Positions 1 to 6,291 of a stretch of 37,672 nt of DNA are shown here, piece by piece; the stretch's first letter is position 1; each line of letters opens with the position of its first letter. The notes under the pieces are model-generated. The model had not been told where the DNA came from. It did not search any database and saw only the letters and a list, made by a program, of their open reading frames with translations. Source of the DNA: a virus; the IMG/VR virus record IMGVR_UViG_3300021963_000317, positions 1-37,672 of that record; one strand, given 5' to 3'. The position numbers and the translations under genes are program-made.

Positions 1-521
1 ATTATCCTAAGGATACTAGCGGATTCAACTATACTTATGCTGACTTACCAAAGATTATCAGTACTATCATGCCGTTAATGAAGAAGCATAAACTATGTTT
101 CTCACAACCGCTTGAAGGAACGCAACTCCGCACTATCATCTATCACACAGAAACAGGCGAGTCCATTGAATCCACAACTGAAATACCAATCATTGAACTA
201 GCCAAGATGAATGTCTATCAATCTTTCGGTAGTGGTATAACCTATTATCGCAGATATGCCCTGTCAAGTATACTAGGATTAGTAACTGACAAGGACATTG
301 ATGCCGCAGGTGAACAGGTTAAGACCATAGAATTACCAAAGAAAGTTGTACTACCGAAGGCTGAAACATCACAAGAAATGAACGATATAACTATGATGAA
401 GTTAGTCGCTCGTTATAATGGTGGCGAAACTGATGTATTTGAAAAAGCCAAAGTACATTTCACGTTCAGAGAAAAAGATTTATTAACTATTCAAACATTA
501 CAAGATGATAGAAACGTATAG
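1..521 (+). CDS. erf: ERF-family single-strand annealing recombinase (C-terminal part; split by contig ends)
   Basis: This ERF superfamily protein anneals complementary single strands during phage recombination and genome circularisation. The gene starts at ATG 37461, runs off the right end and continues here; joined through the terminal overlap it encodes about 199 residues. The family core is visible: FNYTYADLP near residues 35-43 and the SFGSGITYYRRYALSSILGL block near 102-120, matching the usual ERF glycine/RRYAL signature. In this left copy the frame is intact only from about base 9, because one A is missing near base 8. The C-terminus overlaps the start of the YqaJ exonuclease by 17 bases, the classic annealase-exonuclease pairing. 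The family call is strong; the indel is most likely a contig-edge error. Confidence 0.9.
   Translation, partial: YPKDTSGFNYTYADLPKIISTIMPLMKKHKLCFSQPLEGTQLRTIIYHTETGESIESTTEIPIIELAKMNVYQSFGSGITYYRRYALSSILGLVTDKDIDAAGEQVKTIELPKKVVLPKAETSQEMNDITMMKLVARYNGGETDVFEKAKVHFTFREKDLLTIQTLQDDRNV
8..133. repeat. Terminal overlap of circular contig, left copy
   Basis: Bases 8-133 are identical to 37547-37672 at the right end (126 bases). Bases 1-7 match 37539-37545, but one A present at 37546 is missing here. This is what an assembler produces from a circular or circularly permuted phage genome. The missing base puts a frameshift into the left copy of the erf reading frame, whereas the right copy is open through the same point. 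Confidence 0.93.
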
Positions 522-1158
522 CCAAGAATGGTTTCAAACCAGATTAGGCAAAATAACAAGTAGCACAATATGGAATTTGATTGTTGAGCCAAAAGAAAAA
601 GCCAAGAAAGAGAATGGCGAATTATCTAGCACAACAAAAGATTACCTGATGGGTAAGTTAGCAGAGAAATTAACAGGTGTATATCGTGATTTCAAGAGTG
701 ATGCCACAGCACATGGATTAGAATTAGAAGCAGAAGCATTACAATTCTATATGGATAAGACAGGTAACAAAGTTACCGAGTGTGGATTCATAGAATGTGT
801 TGAAGGTTTATATGGTGGAACTCCCGATGGCTATGTTAATGATGATGGTATTATCCAAGTTAAATGCCCATACAACTATCAAAACCATATTCACTATGGA
901 TTAGTCAATGATGTTGAGTTCTTTAAATCAAAGTATCGTGAATACTATTGGCAATGTCAAAGTGATATGTTAGTTAGTAGTCGGCAGTATTGTGATTTCG
1001 TTTCGTATTGTAAAGAAATGCCAGAAGGATTGAAAATGTTTACCCTGCGTATTCCAATTAACATGGAAGATTGCGAACTGCTATTATCTAAGATAGACCA
1101 AGCAGGTAAATATATGAATAACCTATATGACTTACTAAATACCAAATGGACAAAATAG
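505..1158 (+). CDS. YqaJ/lambda-exonuclease-like recombination nuclease
   Basis: A predicted 5'-3' double-strand DNA exonuclease of the YqaJ viral recombinase family (PD-(D/E)XK fold), expected to resect ends and load the ERF annealase encoded just upstream. Motifs in order: QEWFQTRLGKITSS (7-20, family N-terminal signature), GLELEAEALQFY (71-82), GGTPDGY (104-110) with catalytic Asp108, and IIQVKCPYNY (116-125) with Lys120, followed by the YYWQCQSDML helix typical of the family. Its 217 residues are close to the usual size. The residue two before Lys120 is Gln118, where lambda exonuclease and most relatives have Glu (ExK), which could lower or retune metal-dependent catalysis. It overlaps erf by 17 bases and the next gene by 13, so it belongs to one operon. 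Confidence 0.88.
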   Translation: MIETYSQEWFQTRLGKITSSTIWNLIVEPKEKAKKENGELSSTTKDYLMGKLAEKLTGVYRDFKSDATAHGLELEAEALQFYMDKTGNKVTECGFIECVEGLYGGTPDGYVNDDGIIQVKCPYNYQNHIHYGLVNDVEFFKSKYREYYWQCQSDMLVSSRQYCDFVSYCKEMPEGLKMFTLRIPINMEDCELLLSKIDQAGKYMNNLYDLLNTKWTK

Positions 1159-1544
1159 AAGATATATTAAAGTATATTCAGTTGTATACAAGTTGTTCCG
1201 ACCATACCCTGAAACGAATACGTGTGTTACTAGATAACTTTGTTGTCATACAGGAAGTACCAATATACAAGGAAAAGATAGTTTACGTTCACAAGAAACG
1301 TATATCAGTTCCGATACTACATTGGGCGAATGAATGGCTAAAACAAAACTCATTGACTTATGCTGATGTATCAAAAAAGAGCAGGTCAAAGAATGTAGTT
1401 AGCATCCGTAATAAGTTTTGTAACGATGCTTTTATCGCAGGGTATGGGTATTCGGAAATAGGTAGGTATCTAAAAAAAGACCATACAACTATTATACATT
1501 GTATTCACAAAATCAAAAGAGTGACACATGAAAAAGATATTTGA
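1146..1544 (+). CDS. Stand-alone DnaA domain IV-like DNA-binding protein
   Basis: A 132-residue protein whose C-terminal third matches the DnaA origin-binding domain IV: NVVSIRNKFCNDAFI (84-97), GYSEIGRYLKKDHTTIIHCIHKIK (101-124). The DHTT(I/V)xH signature at 112-118 is the residue set that contacts DnaA boxes in bacterial DnaA. There is no AAA+ ATPase domain and no Walker motif, so it cannot be an ordinary initiator. It may bind DnaA boxes in the phage origin, recruit the phage DnaB helicase (2827-4164), or compete with host DnaA. The N-terminal 60 residues are unrecognised. The gene overlaps the exonuclease by 13 bases and the next small ORF by 17, within the replication operon. Confidence 0.83.
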   Translation: MDKIEDILKYIQLYTSCSDHTLKRIRVLLDNFVVIQEVPIYKEKIVYVHKKRISVPILHWANEWLKQNSLTYADVSKKSRSKNVVSIRNKFCNDAFIAGYGYSEIGRYLKKDHTTIIHCIHKIKRVTHEKDI

Positions 1545-1650
1545 TATGCTATATTTTTTATTTGTTTGTGTTCCTGTGTTCTGCATAGTATATACAACGA
1601 TAGAAGTATTTTTCTTTATTCATCCACTAATTAAAAACATAAAAAAATGA
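1528..1650 (+). CDS. Small single-span membrane protein (40 aa)
   Basis: ATG at 1528 opens a 40-codon frame beginning MKKIFDMLYFLFVCVPVFC and ending LIKNIKK. Residues 7-32 form one strongly hydrophobic segment flanked by lysines at both ends, which suggests a single inner-membrane helix. It starts inside the end of the DnaA-like gene and its stop (TGA 1648-1650) overlaps the next ATG at 1647 in an ATGA arrangement, typical of translational coupling and the main reason for believing it is translated. I recognise no family and assign no function. Confidence 0.5.
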   Translation: MKKIFDMLYFLFVCVPVFCIVYTTIEVFFFIHPLIKNIKK

Positions 1651-1901
1651 AAAAACCAATCAATCAAAAGACAGAAGTATTGTATTCCTTGTTACAGGGA
1701 GAGCAAACAACAATGAGCATAGTTAAGTTAGGTGTATGTAATCCAACATCAACGATAACACATCTGCGTAGGGCAGGTGTCAATATTGTGTGTGATAATA
1801 AGCCACACAAAAATAAGTTCGGCAGAATGATTAAGTTCGGAAGATTCAACATCCTTAACAAGAAAGAAGCAACCAAGATTTATAACAATTTAACAAAGTA
1901 G
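1647..1901 (+). CDS. Small helix-turn-helix / winged-helix protein
   Basis: An 84-residue basic protein. Residues 5-50 read as a winged-helix fold: KTEVLYSLLQGEQTT, then SIVKLGVCNPTSTITHLRRAGVNI, in which a short helix, a turn and a recognition helix (TSTITHLRRAG) resemble the small phage HTH family that splits a recognition helix before an RxxG turn. Many Lys and Arg residues follow, consistent with DNA binding. It starts in an ATGA overlap with the preceding small membrane ORF and is followed three bases later by another winged-helix gene. Its place between the DnaA-like and DUF4373-like genes suggests a role in replication initiation or early gene control, but the target is unknown. Confidence 0.65.
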   Translation: MKKPINQKTEVLYSLLQGEQTTMSIVKLGVCNPTSTITHLRRAGVNIVCDNKPHKNKFGRMIKFGRFNILNKKEATKIYNNLTK

Positions 1902-1904
1902 ATT

Positions 1905-2141
1905 ATGATTTGTATTGAACGTGATGTGTTTTATGAAAAAGAATTAACGGCAGCAGCGAAACTATTTTATGGATGGTTAAAAGAAAACAATGCTAACCTA
2001 GAAAAGAATAACAACTTCTATGCCCTAGAATTTGATGTTAGCACAATGACTATCAATAATTGGCTATTCGCATTAGAAAAGCATAAGTTAATAAAGATTC
2101 ATTATTACAAAAAAGAAAGAAAAATTTATTTATTAAACTAA
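1905..2141 (+). CDS. Small winged-helix protein (HTH_36-like)
   Basis: A 78-residue protein reading as a replication-initiator type winged helix: ELTAAAKLFYGWLKENNAN (14-32), FDVSTMTINNWLFALEKHKLI (44-64) and a wing KIHYYKKERKIYLL (65-77). The pattern 'K-L-F-Y-x-W-L ... V-S-x-x-T-I-x-x-W-L-x-x-L-E-K-x-x-L-I' is the usual HTH_36 layout seen in plasmid and phage replication proteins. It follows the previous gene by three bases and is followed by a terminator-like hairpin at 2151-2185. It is probably a DNA-binding replication or regulatory accessory; the target site is unknown. Confidence 0.65.
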   Translation: MICIERDVFYEKELTAAAKLFYGWLKENNANLEKNNNFYALEFDVSTMTINNWLFALEKHKLIKIHYYKKERKIYLLN

Positions 2142-2150
2142 ACAAATCCA

Positions 2151-2185
2151 AGCACGAGGCACCTATCTAGGTGCTTTCGTGTTTT
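2151..2185 (+). terminator. Terminator-like hairpin
   Basis: CACGA (2153-2157) and GCACCT (2159-2164) pair with AGGTGC (2169-2174) and TCGTG (2177-2181) around an ATCT loop, with a small internal bulge, followed by TTTT. It closes the winged-helix gene cluster, but its T run ends only 13 bases before the next probable start codon, so it could also work as an attenuator. Confidence 0.7.
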
Positions 2186-2198
2186 GGTAACCATGCGT

Positions 2199-2624
2199 AT
2201 GAAATCAAACTCTTATTATTTTAGCCACGACTACAATGCGGCTAACGATGTGAAGGTGTTATTCCTTCGCCAACAATTAGGTATGGAAGGTTATGGTATA
2301 TATTGGTATTTAGTTGAGGCATTGGCATTGAGTGGTGGTATATTGCCGCTTAACATTACCCCTGTCCTCGCTATGCAGATGCAAGTTACCGAAGCGAAAG
2401 TTGATTGTGTTATTCGGCAGTTCAATTTGTTTGTTATACAAGATGATACGTTTTTCAGCATCCGTTTGACAGAACATTTGAAGTTGAGAAAGACACTATC
2501 CGACAAAGGTAAGGAAGGGGCAAATCGTAGGTGGGGTAATGGGGTGGCTAATAGGGTTGCTAATGCAAAGGAAATAAAGGAAATAAACGAAACAAAGGGA
2601 TTTGTGACCAAAATAAGCATATAA
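2199..2624 (+). CDS. DUF4373 / Lin1244-type replication-associated protein
   Basis: The N-terminal ~90 residues match the Lin1244/Lin1753-like domain (DUF4373): YYFSHDYNAANDVKVLFLRQQLGMEGYGIYWYLVEALALSGG. This domain is common in phage and prophage replication modules of Firmicutes and Bacteroidota, placed before the helicase or its loader, and usually precedes a DNA-binding tail. Here the tail is short and basic (RRWGNGVANRVANAKEIKEINETK). I chose ATG 2199 because the family begins MKSNSYYF; ATG 2193 would add two residues and TTG 2184 would lie in the upstream hairpin's T run. The gene is followed by a C-rich gap and dnaB. A role in replication initiation is inferred from family and context. 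Confidence 0.75.
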   Translation: MKSNSYYFSHDYNAANDVKVLFLRQQLGMEGYGIYWYLVEALALSGGILPLNITPVLAMQMQVTEAKVDCVIRQFNLFVIQDDTFFSIRLTEHLKLRKTLSDKGKEGANRRWGNGVANRVANAKEIKEINETKGFVTKISI

Positions 2625-2826
2625 GGTATAAATCGGTTTATATGCCGTTTTTAGCCGTATATAGCCATTTTAACCCCAAAACCTAGCCAAACCCCTGTTT
2701 TAGCCAAAAACCCCCTAAAAACGACCTAAAATGACCTTAAAACCGACCACCCCCCCCAAATTTTAGCCATAACAGGCAAACCATATAACAGGGCAACCGC
2801 CTATTAATTAACCATAAATGTAACCA
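2625..2826. other. C-rich, G-poor gap with A-tracts before dnaB; origin candidate
   Basis: This 202-base gap has no credible ORF. The + strand is markedly rich in C and A and poor in G, with repeated TTTTAGCC words (2654, 2698, 2761 areas), runs of CCCC, and A-tracts at an 11-base step. It also carries one copy of the 9-mer AACAGGGCA (2787-2795) that recurs three times in the 34.2-34.6 kb control region. Strand asymmetry, phased tracts and position beside dnaB make it a candidate replication origin or control site. I found no perfect DnaA box. Confidence 0.45.
2678..2742 (+). repeat. Helically phased A-tract / CCTAAAA repeats (copy 1)
   Basis: A-tracts start at 2678, 2689, 2706, 2717, 2728 and 2739. 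Within each run (2678-2689 and 2706-2739) the step is exactly 11 bases. CCTAAAA occurs at 2714-2720 and 2725-2731, and CCTTAAAA at 2735-2742. The same word recurs at the same spacing at 34241-34290. Phased A-tracts bend DNA and are common at origins and promoters. Confidence 0.6.
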
Positions 2827-4164
2827 ATGTTTGAATCTAAATCACCGCCGAATGATATATCGGTAGAAAAAAGTATTCTAGGGGTTTTACTTATAGAACC
2901 TAGATGTATTCCCGATGTTGTGAACAAGTTATCAGTTGATTTCTTTTACAATCAGCACCATCAAATCATATATTCTACTATCGTTCACTTGTACGACAAG
3001 ACAATATCCGTAGATATAGTGACAGTCGTTAATCACTTAACACAAACAGAACAACTAGAAAAGATTGGTGGAGCATATGCTATTGTCAAACTCACGAATG
3101 ATGTTGTTAGTGCTGCCCATGTACAAGATTGGGTTGCCATATTACAACATCTGTATCTACAACGACAGGGTATATTGATAGGTCATACACTAATTACTAA
3201 TTCATATACGACAACCGAGATTAGCAACATATTGAATAGTGCTAGTAATGAAATTATCAATGCTCAACAGAAGGTGTATAAGTCCACTGAACTTAATATG
3301 TTTCACTATCTATTTGAACTAGCCAAACAACGAGGGCAGATATTTGAGAATGGGCAGATAGGTATTGACACAGGGTGGCGAAGTTTGAACAGGGTAATCA
3401 GCGGATGGGTTAGTCCTGACCTTATCATACTAGCAGCACGACCAGCACAAGGTAAGACCGCATTCATGTTAAACACTATACTAAATGTTTTACGACAAGA
3501 CAAAGCCGTAGGGGTATTCAGCCTAGAAATGAGTGGAACACAATTAGTGAACAGGCTACTCAGTTTAGTTACCAAAATCAAGCACCACAATTTACGGCAC
3601 AATATTATCACAGAACATGAACAAGGTATAATCAACAGGTCGGAAAACACTATGCTCAAATTCCCATTATACATTGATGATAGTCCAAGCCTGAACATTC
3701 GTGAGTTACGCAGCAAGGCTACTATCATGAAACGCAAGTATGATATCAAGTTACTATGTGTTGATTATCTGCAACTTATGAGTGGAGTTGATAGGAAAGG
3801 TAACAGGGAAAGTGAGATAGCAGAAATCAGTCGTGGTTGTAAAATACTAGCCAAAGAACTTGACATACCTATAATTGCCTTATCACAATTGAGCCGAGCC
3901 GTTGAAAATAGACCCGATAAGTTACCACAACTATCTGACCTGCGTGAGAGTGGTGGTATTGAACAGGATGCCGATAGTGTTATATTCTTGATGCGACCTG
4001 AAACATATAACATACCCGAGATTGAAATAGGCGGTAACACTATCCCAAGTAATGGATTGTGTGTTGTTAAGATAGCCAAGAACAGACATGGTAGTTTGAA
4101 GAATTTACCATACAGGTTTATCGGTGAACTAATGGCATTTGAGGAATATGAAAATCCTTTTTAA
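2827..4164 (+). CDS. dnaB: DnaB-type replicative helicase
   Basis: This hexameric 5'-3' helicase unwinds the fork ahead of the host polymerase. The N-terminal domain begins PPNDISVEKSILGVLLIEP, the usual DnaB start. The RecA-like domain has Walker A AARPAQGKTAFM (about residues 202-213), the SLEMSG motif (about 235-240), Walker B LLCVDYLQLM (about 310-319) and the DLRESGGIEQDADSVIFL block (about 376-393), with the C-terminal KIAKNRHG segment expected to carry the arginine-finger region. The 445 residues match the family size. It follows the possible origin gap and probably depends on host or phage loaders such as the DUF4373 or DnaA-IV-like proteins. No intein or frameshift is seen. Confidence 0.95.
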   Translation: MFESKSPPNDISVEKSILGVLLIEPRCIPDVVNKLSVDFFYNQHHQIIYSTIVHLYDKTISVDIVTVVNHLTQTEQLEKIGGAYAIVKLTNDVVSAAHVQDWVAILQHLYLQRQGILIGHTLITNSYTTTEISNILNSASNEIINAQQKVYKSTELNMFHYLFELAKQRGQIFENGQIGIDTGWRSLNRVISGWVSPDLIILAARPAQGKTAFMLNTILNVLRQDKAVGVFSLEMSGTQLVNRLLSLVTKIKHHNLRHNIITEHEQGIINRSENTMLKFPLYIDDSPSLNIRELRSKATIMKRKYDIKLLCVDYLQLMSGVDRKGNRESEIAEISRGCKILAKELDIPIIALSQLSRAVENRPDKLPQLSDLRESGGIEQDADSVIFLMRPETYNIPEIEIGGNTIPSNGLCVVKIAKNRHGSLKNLPYRFIGELMAFEEYENPF

Positions 4165-4207
4165 AAATAATTAGGTAATATCAAATATATGTTTTTAATT
4201 TTGTGAA

Positions 4208-4588
4208 GTGCTAGAAAAAGATATACATATCATGGTGTGTAATTATTTGAGAACCAAGTATCCAAATGCTATATTCCGTAGTGATTTCGCTAGTGGTATG
4301 CGTATGAGTATTGGCATGGCGAAGCGACACAAAGCATTACAATCTTCACGAGCATTCCCTGATATATTTATCGCAGAACCAAGAGGGCAATACTATGGCA
4401 TGTTCATAGAATTAAAGACAGAGGACAATGTTATATTCAAGAAAGATGGCACATTAAGACAGAACGAGCACCATAAAGAACAAGCACTTATGCTCACAAA
4501 ATTATATATGAGAGGATATAAAGCAGTATTCGGTCAAGGATATAAAGATACCATCAAACAGATAGACGAATACTTTGAAAGCGATTAG
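4208..4588 (+). CDS. VRR-NUC domain nuclease
   Basis: A 126-residue protein that is essentially a single VRR-NUC (PD-(D/E)XK superfamily) domain. Visible motifs: FPDIFIAEPRGQYYGMFIELKTE, with catalytic Asp52 and the E68-x-K70 pair; upstream LEKDIHIMVCNYL supplies the conserved N-terminal Glu helix; downstream are HHKEQALMLTKLYMRGYKAVFGQG and the terminal DxxIKQIDEYF helix. Phage VRR-NUC proteins are thought to resolve branched DNA before packaging. I keep GTG 4208 as the start because ATG 4232 would remove that N-terminal Glu. A TAATTTTG word sits just before the GTG, but no convincing -33 partner supports a promoter. It overlaps the next gene by 14 bases. Confidence 0.85.
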   Translation: MLEKDIHIMVCNYLRTKYPNAIFRSDFASGMRMSIGMAKRHKALQSSRAFPDIFIAEPRGQYYGMFIELKTEDNVIFKKDGTLRQNEHHKEQALMLTKLYMRGYKAVFGQGYKDTIKQIDEYFESD

Positions 4589-5057
4589 ATGGTTATATGA
4601 CAATGAGTTTGAACAAGCATTCAAAAATATAGGTCGCGACCTCTGGGAAGATTTGCGTCAAGAAGTGGCACTCATAGTGTTAGAGTATGATAAGGATAAG
4701 ATAGTTGATTTAGAAAATAAGGGTAAACAAGTATTTAAGTTTTGGATTGTAAGGATTTGTTGTAATCAACTACATAGTAAGTATGGCAAGATGTGGAGAT
4801 TGTATAATCAGTTGTTGCCTGTTGAAGATATTGTAAAGTTTGTTCGTGAAGAAGATGAGGATTTTGATGACCAACCTTTGATAAATTCAATAGAAAAAAA
4901 GATAGAACAACTATATTGGTACGATAAAGAAATACTGAAAATGTATATAGAACTAGGTAGTGTAAGGAAAGTATCAGCCGTAACAGGCATTCCACATACA
5001 TCAATATTCATAACAATTAAAAACATACGCAAATGTATCAAGCAATCATTAGTTTAA
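4575..5057 (+). CDS. Sigma-factor-like transcription regulator
   Basis: A 160-residue protein with the layout of a minimal sigma-70 family factor. The first half (LWEDLRQEVALIVLEYDKDKI ... VFKFWIVRICCNQLHSKYGKMWRLYNQ) resembles sigma region 2, where the helix binds the RNA polymerase clamp and reads the -10 element. The last 45 residues (YDKEILKMYIELGSVRKVSAVTGIPHTSIFITIKNIRKCI) form a region-4-like helix-turn-helix. Between them lies an acidic linker (REEDEDFDDQ). Such proteins occur in Bacteroidota phages and are candidate switches for late transcription. The only start that keeps region 2 is TTG 4575, which overlaps the VRR-NUC gene by 14 bases. It may instead be a non-sigma HTH regulator, since the similarity is judged by eye. 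Confidence 0.65.
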   Translation: MKAIRWLYDNEFEQAFKNIGRDLWEDLRQEVALIVLEYDKDKIVDLENKGKQVFKFWIVRICCNQLHSKYGKMWRLYNQLLPVEDIVKFVREEDEDFDDQPLINSIEKKIEQLYWYDKEILKMYIELGSVRKVSAVTGIPHTSIFITIKNIRKCIKQSLV

Positions 5058-5299
5058 TCGGTGGTGTATTCCTGCCGATTATATGGTTATACATTCTTAA
5101 AGCACCACAAACATATTACAGATGGACTAGGTTGAATATGGACAAGCCATTCAACTGCGGGTTCTGTTTATCCTTTTGGATTACATTTTTTTCTTTATGG
5201 TTGAAAACAAACTTTATGGATGCTATATTTATAGGTAGTATGGCACCCTTTATGTATCTTTACGTAGAGGATTTTATAACTAATAAATGGGAATTATGA
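5033..5299 (+). CDS. Membrane protein with CxxCxxFW motif
   Basis: An 88-residue protein with hydrophobic stretches at about 4-23, 45-57 and 63-80, so two or three membrane helices. Between the first two lies KPFNCGFCLSFWITFF; the C-G-F-C-L-S-F-W pattern is characteristic of a small family of prokaryotic and phage inner-membrane proteins (DUF1360-like). The cysteine pair could bind a metal or form a disulfide. The start overlaps the sigma-like gene by 25 bases and the end overlaps the next gene by four (ATGA), so it is co-translated in the early operon. Function is unknown. Confidence 0.65.
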   Translation: MYQAIISLIGGVFLPIIWLYILKAPQTYYRWTRLNMDKPFNCGFCLSFWITFFSLWLKTNFMDAIFIGSMAPFMYLYVEDFITNKWEL

Positions 5300-5631
5300 T
5301 AAACGAAATTGACAAAGAAATGTTTGAAAGGCATTATCCTTTGTATGAAATGTGGAAGAAGCATCAATTCGTGAAGAACTACGAAAAGGATGTGTATTCA
5401 AATCTAATTTACTTGTACACAAAGTATGTCAGCGATAAGCACAACTTTTCGCATTGGTGTAGCAGTTGTCGTGCTGAATTAGTGAATCACCTTTATACAT
5501 GGTATGTTTCACAGAATGTGGAATTGCCTGTACAAGAACCTGTACAAGTTGATGTACCACTTGAATCAGCACCTGACACAGACCAATCACCTGTTGAGCA
5601 ACCAAAGAAACGAGGCAGAAAAGCAAGATAG
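5296..5631 (+). CDS. Hypothetical protein with Lys/Arg-rich tail
   Basis: A protein of 111 residues counted from ATG 5296, which overlaps the upstream stop as ATGA; ATG 5287 would add three residues. Residues 1-75 look helical and aromatic-rich (HYPLYEMWKKHQFVKNYEKDVYSNLIYLY), with a small CSSC pair in SHWCSSCRAELVNHLYTWY. The rest is a Pro/Glu/Val-rich linker (QEPVQVDVPLESAPDTDQ) ending in the basic tail PKKRGRKAR. The basic tail suggests nucleic acid or protein contact. I do not recognise the family. It sits in the early operon between the membrane protein and the SSB-tip protein. Confidence 0.6.
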   Translation: MINEIDKEMFERHYPLYEMWKKHQFVKNYEKDVYSNLIYLYTKYVSDKHNFSHWCSSCRAELVNHLYTWYVSQNVELPVQEPVQVDVPLESAPDTDQSPVEQPKKRGRKAR

Positions 5632-5684
5632 AATGAACTTTTATTTACTCATAGCATTCGTTAAACAAATCAAATCAAAAAACA

Positions 5685-5927
5685 ATGGAACAAACCAAAT
5701 CAAAAAAAATCCGTCTAGGTAGCGGCAAGAAAAGAAACCCGACATGGCTAACTGCTTCAATATGCCTATCGGAAGCACACAAACACGCATATCATTATGA
5801 AGGTAAGGATTATGTTAGTATCAATATTAACATAGCAGATGCCCCCAACGATTATGGCAAAGATGTGTCAATCACATTGAATGATTACAAGAAAGCCACA
5901 ACCGAATCATCTGACTTACCTTTTTAA
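5685..5927 (+). CDS. Small protein with SSB-like acidic C-terminal tip (DLPF)
   Basis: An 80-residue protein with a basic N-terminus (KSKKIRLGSGKKRN) and a middle part rich in beta-prone residues (YEGKDYVSININIADAPNDYGKDVSITL), followed by a short linker and the last seven residues ESSDLPF. Bacterial single-strand binding proteins end in an acidic tip of the type DDDIPF or DDLPF that recruits replication and repair enzymes, and Bacteroidota SSBs and DUF3127 proteins often end in DLPF. I infer a small OB-like ssDNA-binding or SSB-mimicking protein, but with 80 residues a complete OB fold is doubtful. The stop overlaps the next ATG by one base (TAATG). Function is a proposal. Confidence 0.6.
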   Translation: MEQTKSKKIRLGSGKKRNPTWLTASICLSEAHKHAYHYEGKDYVSININIADAPNDYGKDVSITLNDYKKATTESSDLPF

Positions 5928-6181
5928 TGAAGCCATACACAAAAATATACCTTAATCATTTCGGTTATGGTATAGAGGACTTTATCCCTTGTGAGTTATG
6001 CGGTAATAGAGCAGTTGATATTCACCACATAAACGCAAGGGGTATGGGTTCTTCAAAAGGCAAAGACACGATAGAAAACCTAATGGCATTGTGTAGGTCT
6101 TGTCATATTCAATACGGCGATAAGAAACATCATATAGAATATTTAATAGAAACACACAATGGCAAAATCAAAAGGCGATAG
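5927..6181 (+). CDS. HNH endonuclease-domain protein
   Basis: An 84-residue protein consisting of one zinc-ribbon HNH domain: CELC (22-25) and CRSC (56-59) supply the four zinc-binding cysteines, VDIHHINARGMG carries the catalytic His of the beta-hairpin, and ENLMALCRSCHIQYGDKKHH gives the Asn and second His of the alpha helix. The arrangement is that of a classical McrA/HNH nuclease. It lies in the replication operon far from terminase (10609), so a packaging role is less certain than for HNH genes adjacent to terL; a recombination or host DNA nicking role is equally possible. It starts at the TAATG overlap with the previous gene. Confidence 0.85.
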   Translation: MKPYTKIYLNHFGYGIEDFIPCELCGNRAVDIHHINARGMGSSKGKDTIENLMALCRSCHIQYGDKKHHIEYLIETHNGKIKRR

Positions 6182-6281
6182 CAAAAAAATATCCTTCGGG
6201 AAAAGAAAAACAGGTAGAGCAAAAAAATCTTTTAATAAACACAGTCCAAGACCAAAAGCATACAGAGGTCAAGGGCGATAA
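6159..6281 (+). CDS. Very basic small protein (40 aa)
   Basis: ATG 6159 begins a 40-codon frame, MAKSKGDSKKISFGKRK onward, ending RPKAYRGQGR, with about sixteen Lys/Arg residues, almost no acidic residues and no hydrophobic core. It overlaps the HNH stop by 23 bases and ends ten bases before the next ATG. The composition suggests a disordered nucleic-acid-binding or nucleoid-type peptide. Evidence is limited to the clean position in the operon and the non-random composition. Confidence 0.5.
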   Translation: MAKSKGDSKKISFGKRKTGRAKKSFNKHSPRPKAYRGQGR

Positions 6282-6291
6282 AAACAATCAC

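Noticed and set aside
4196-4203. TAATTTTG as a promoter -7 box for the VRR-NUC gene
   Set aside because: It fits TAnnTTTG, but no TTTG lies at the right distance upstream, and the start codon would fall on or before the transcription start.
5504-5722. ORF overlapping 5296-5631 and 5685-5927 in another frame
   Set aside because: Low-complexity reading with Met/Asn/Gln-rich composition; the two overlapping frames are clearly better.
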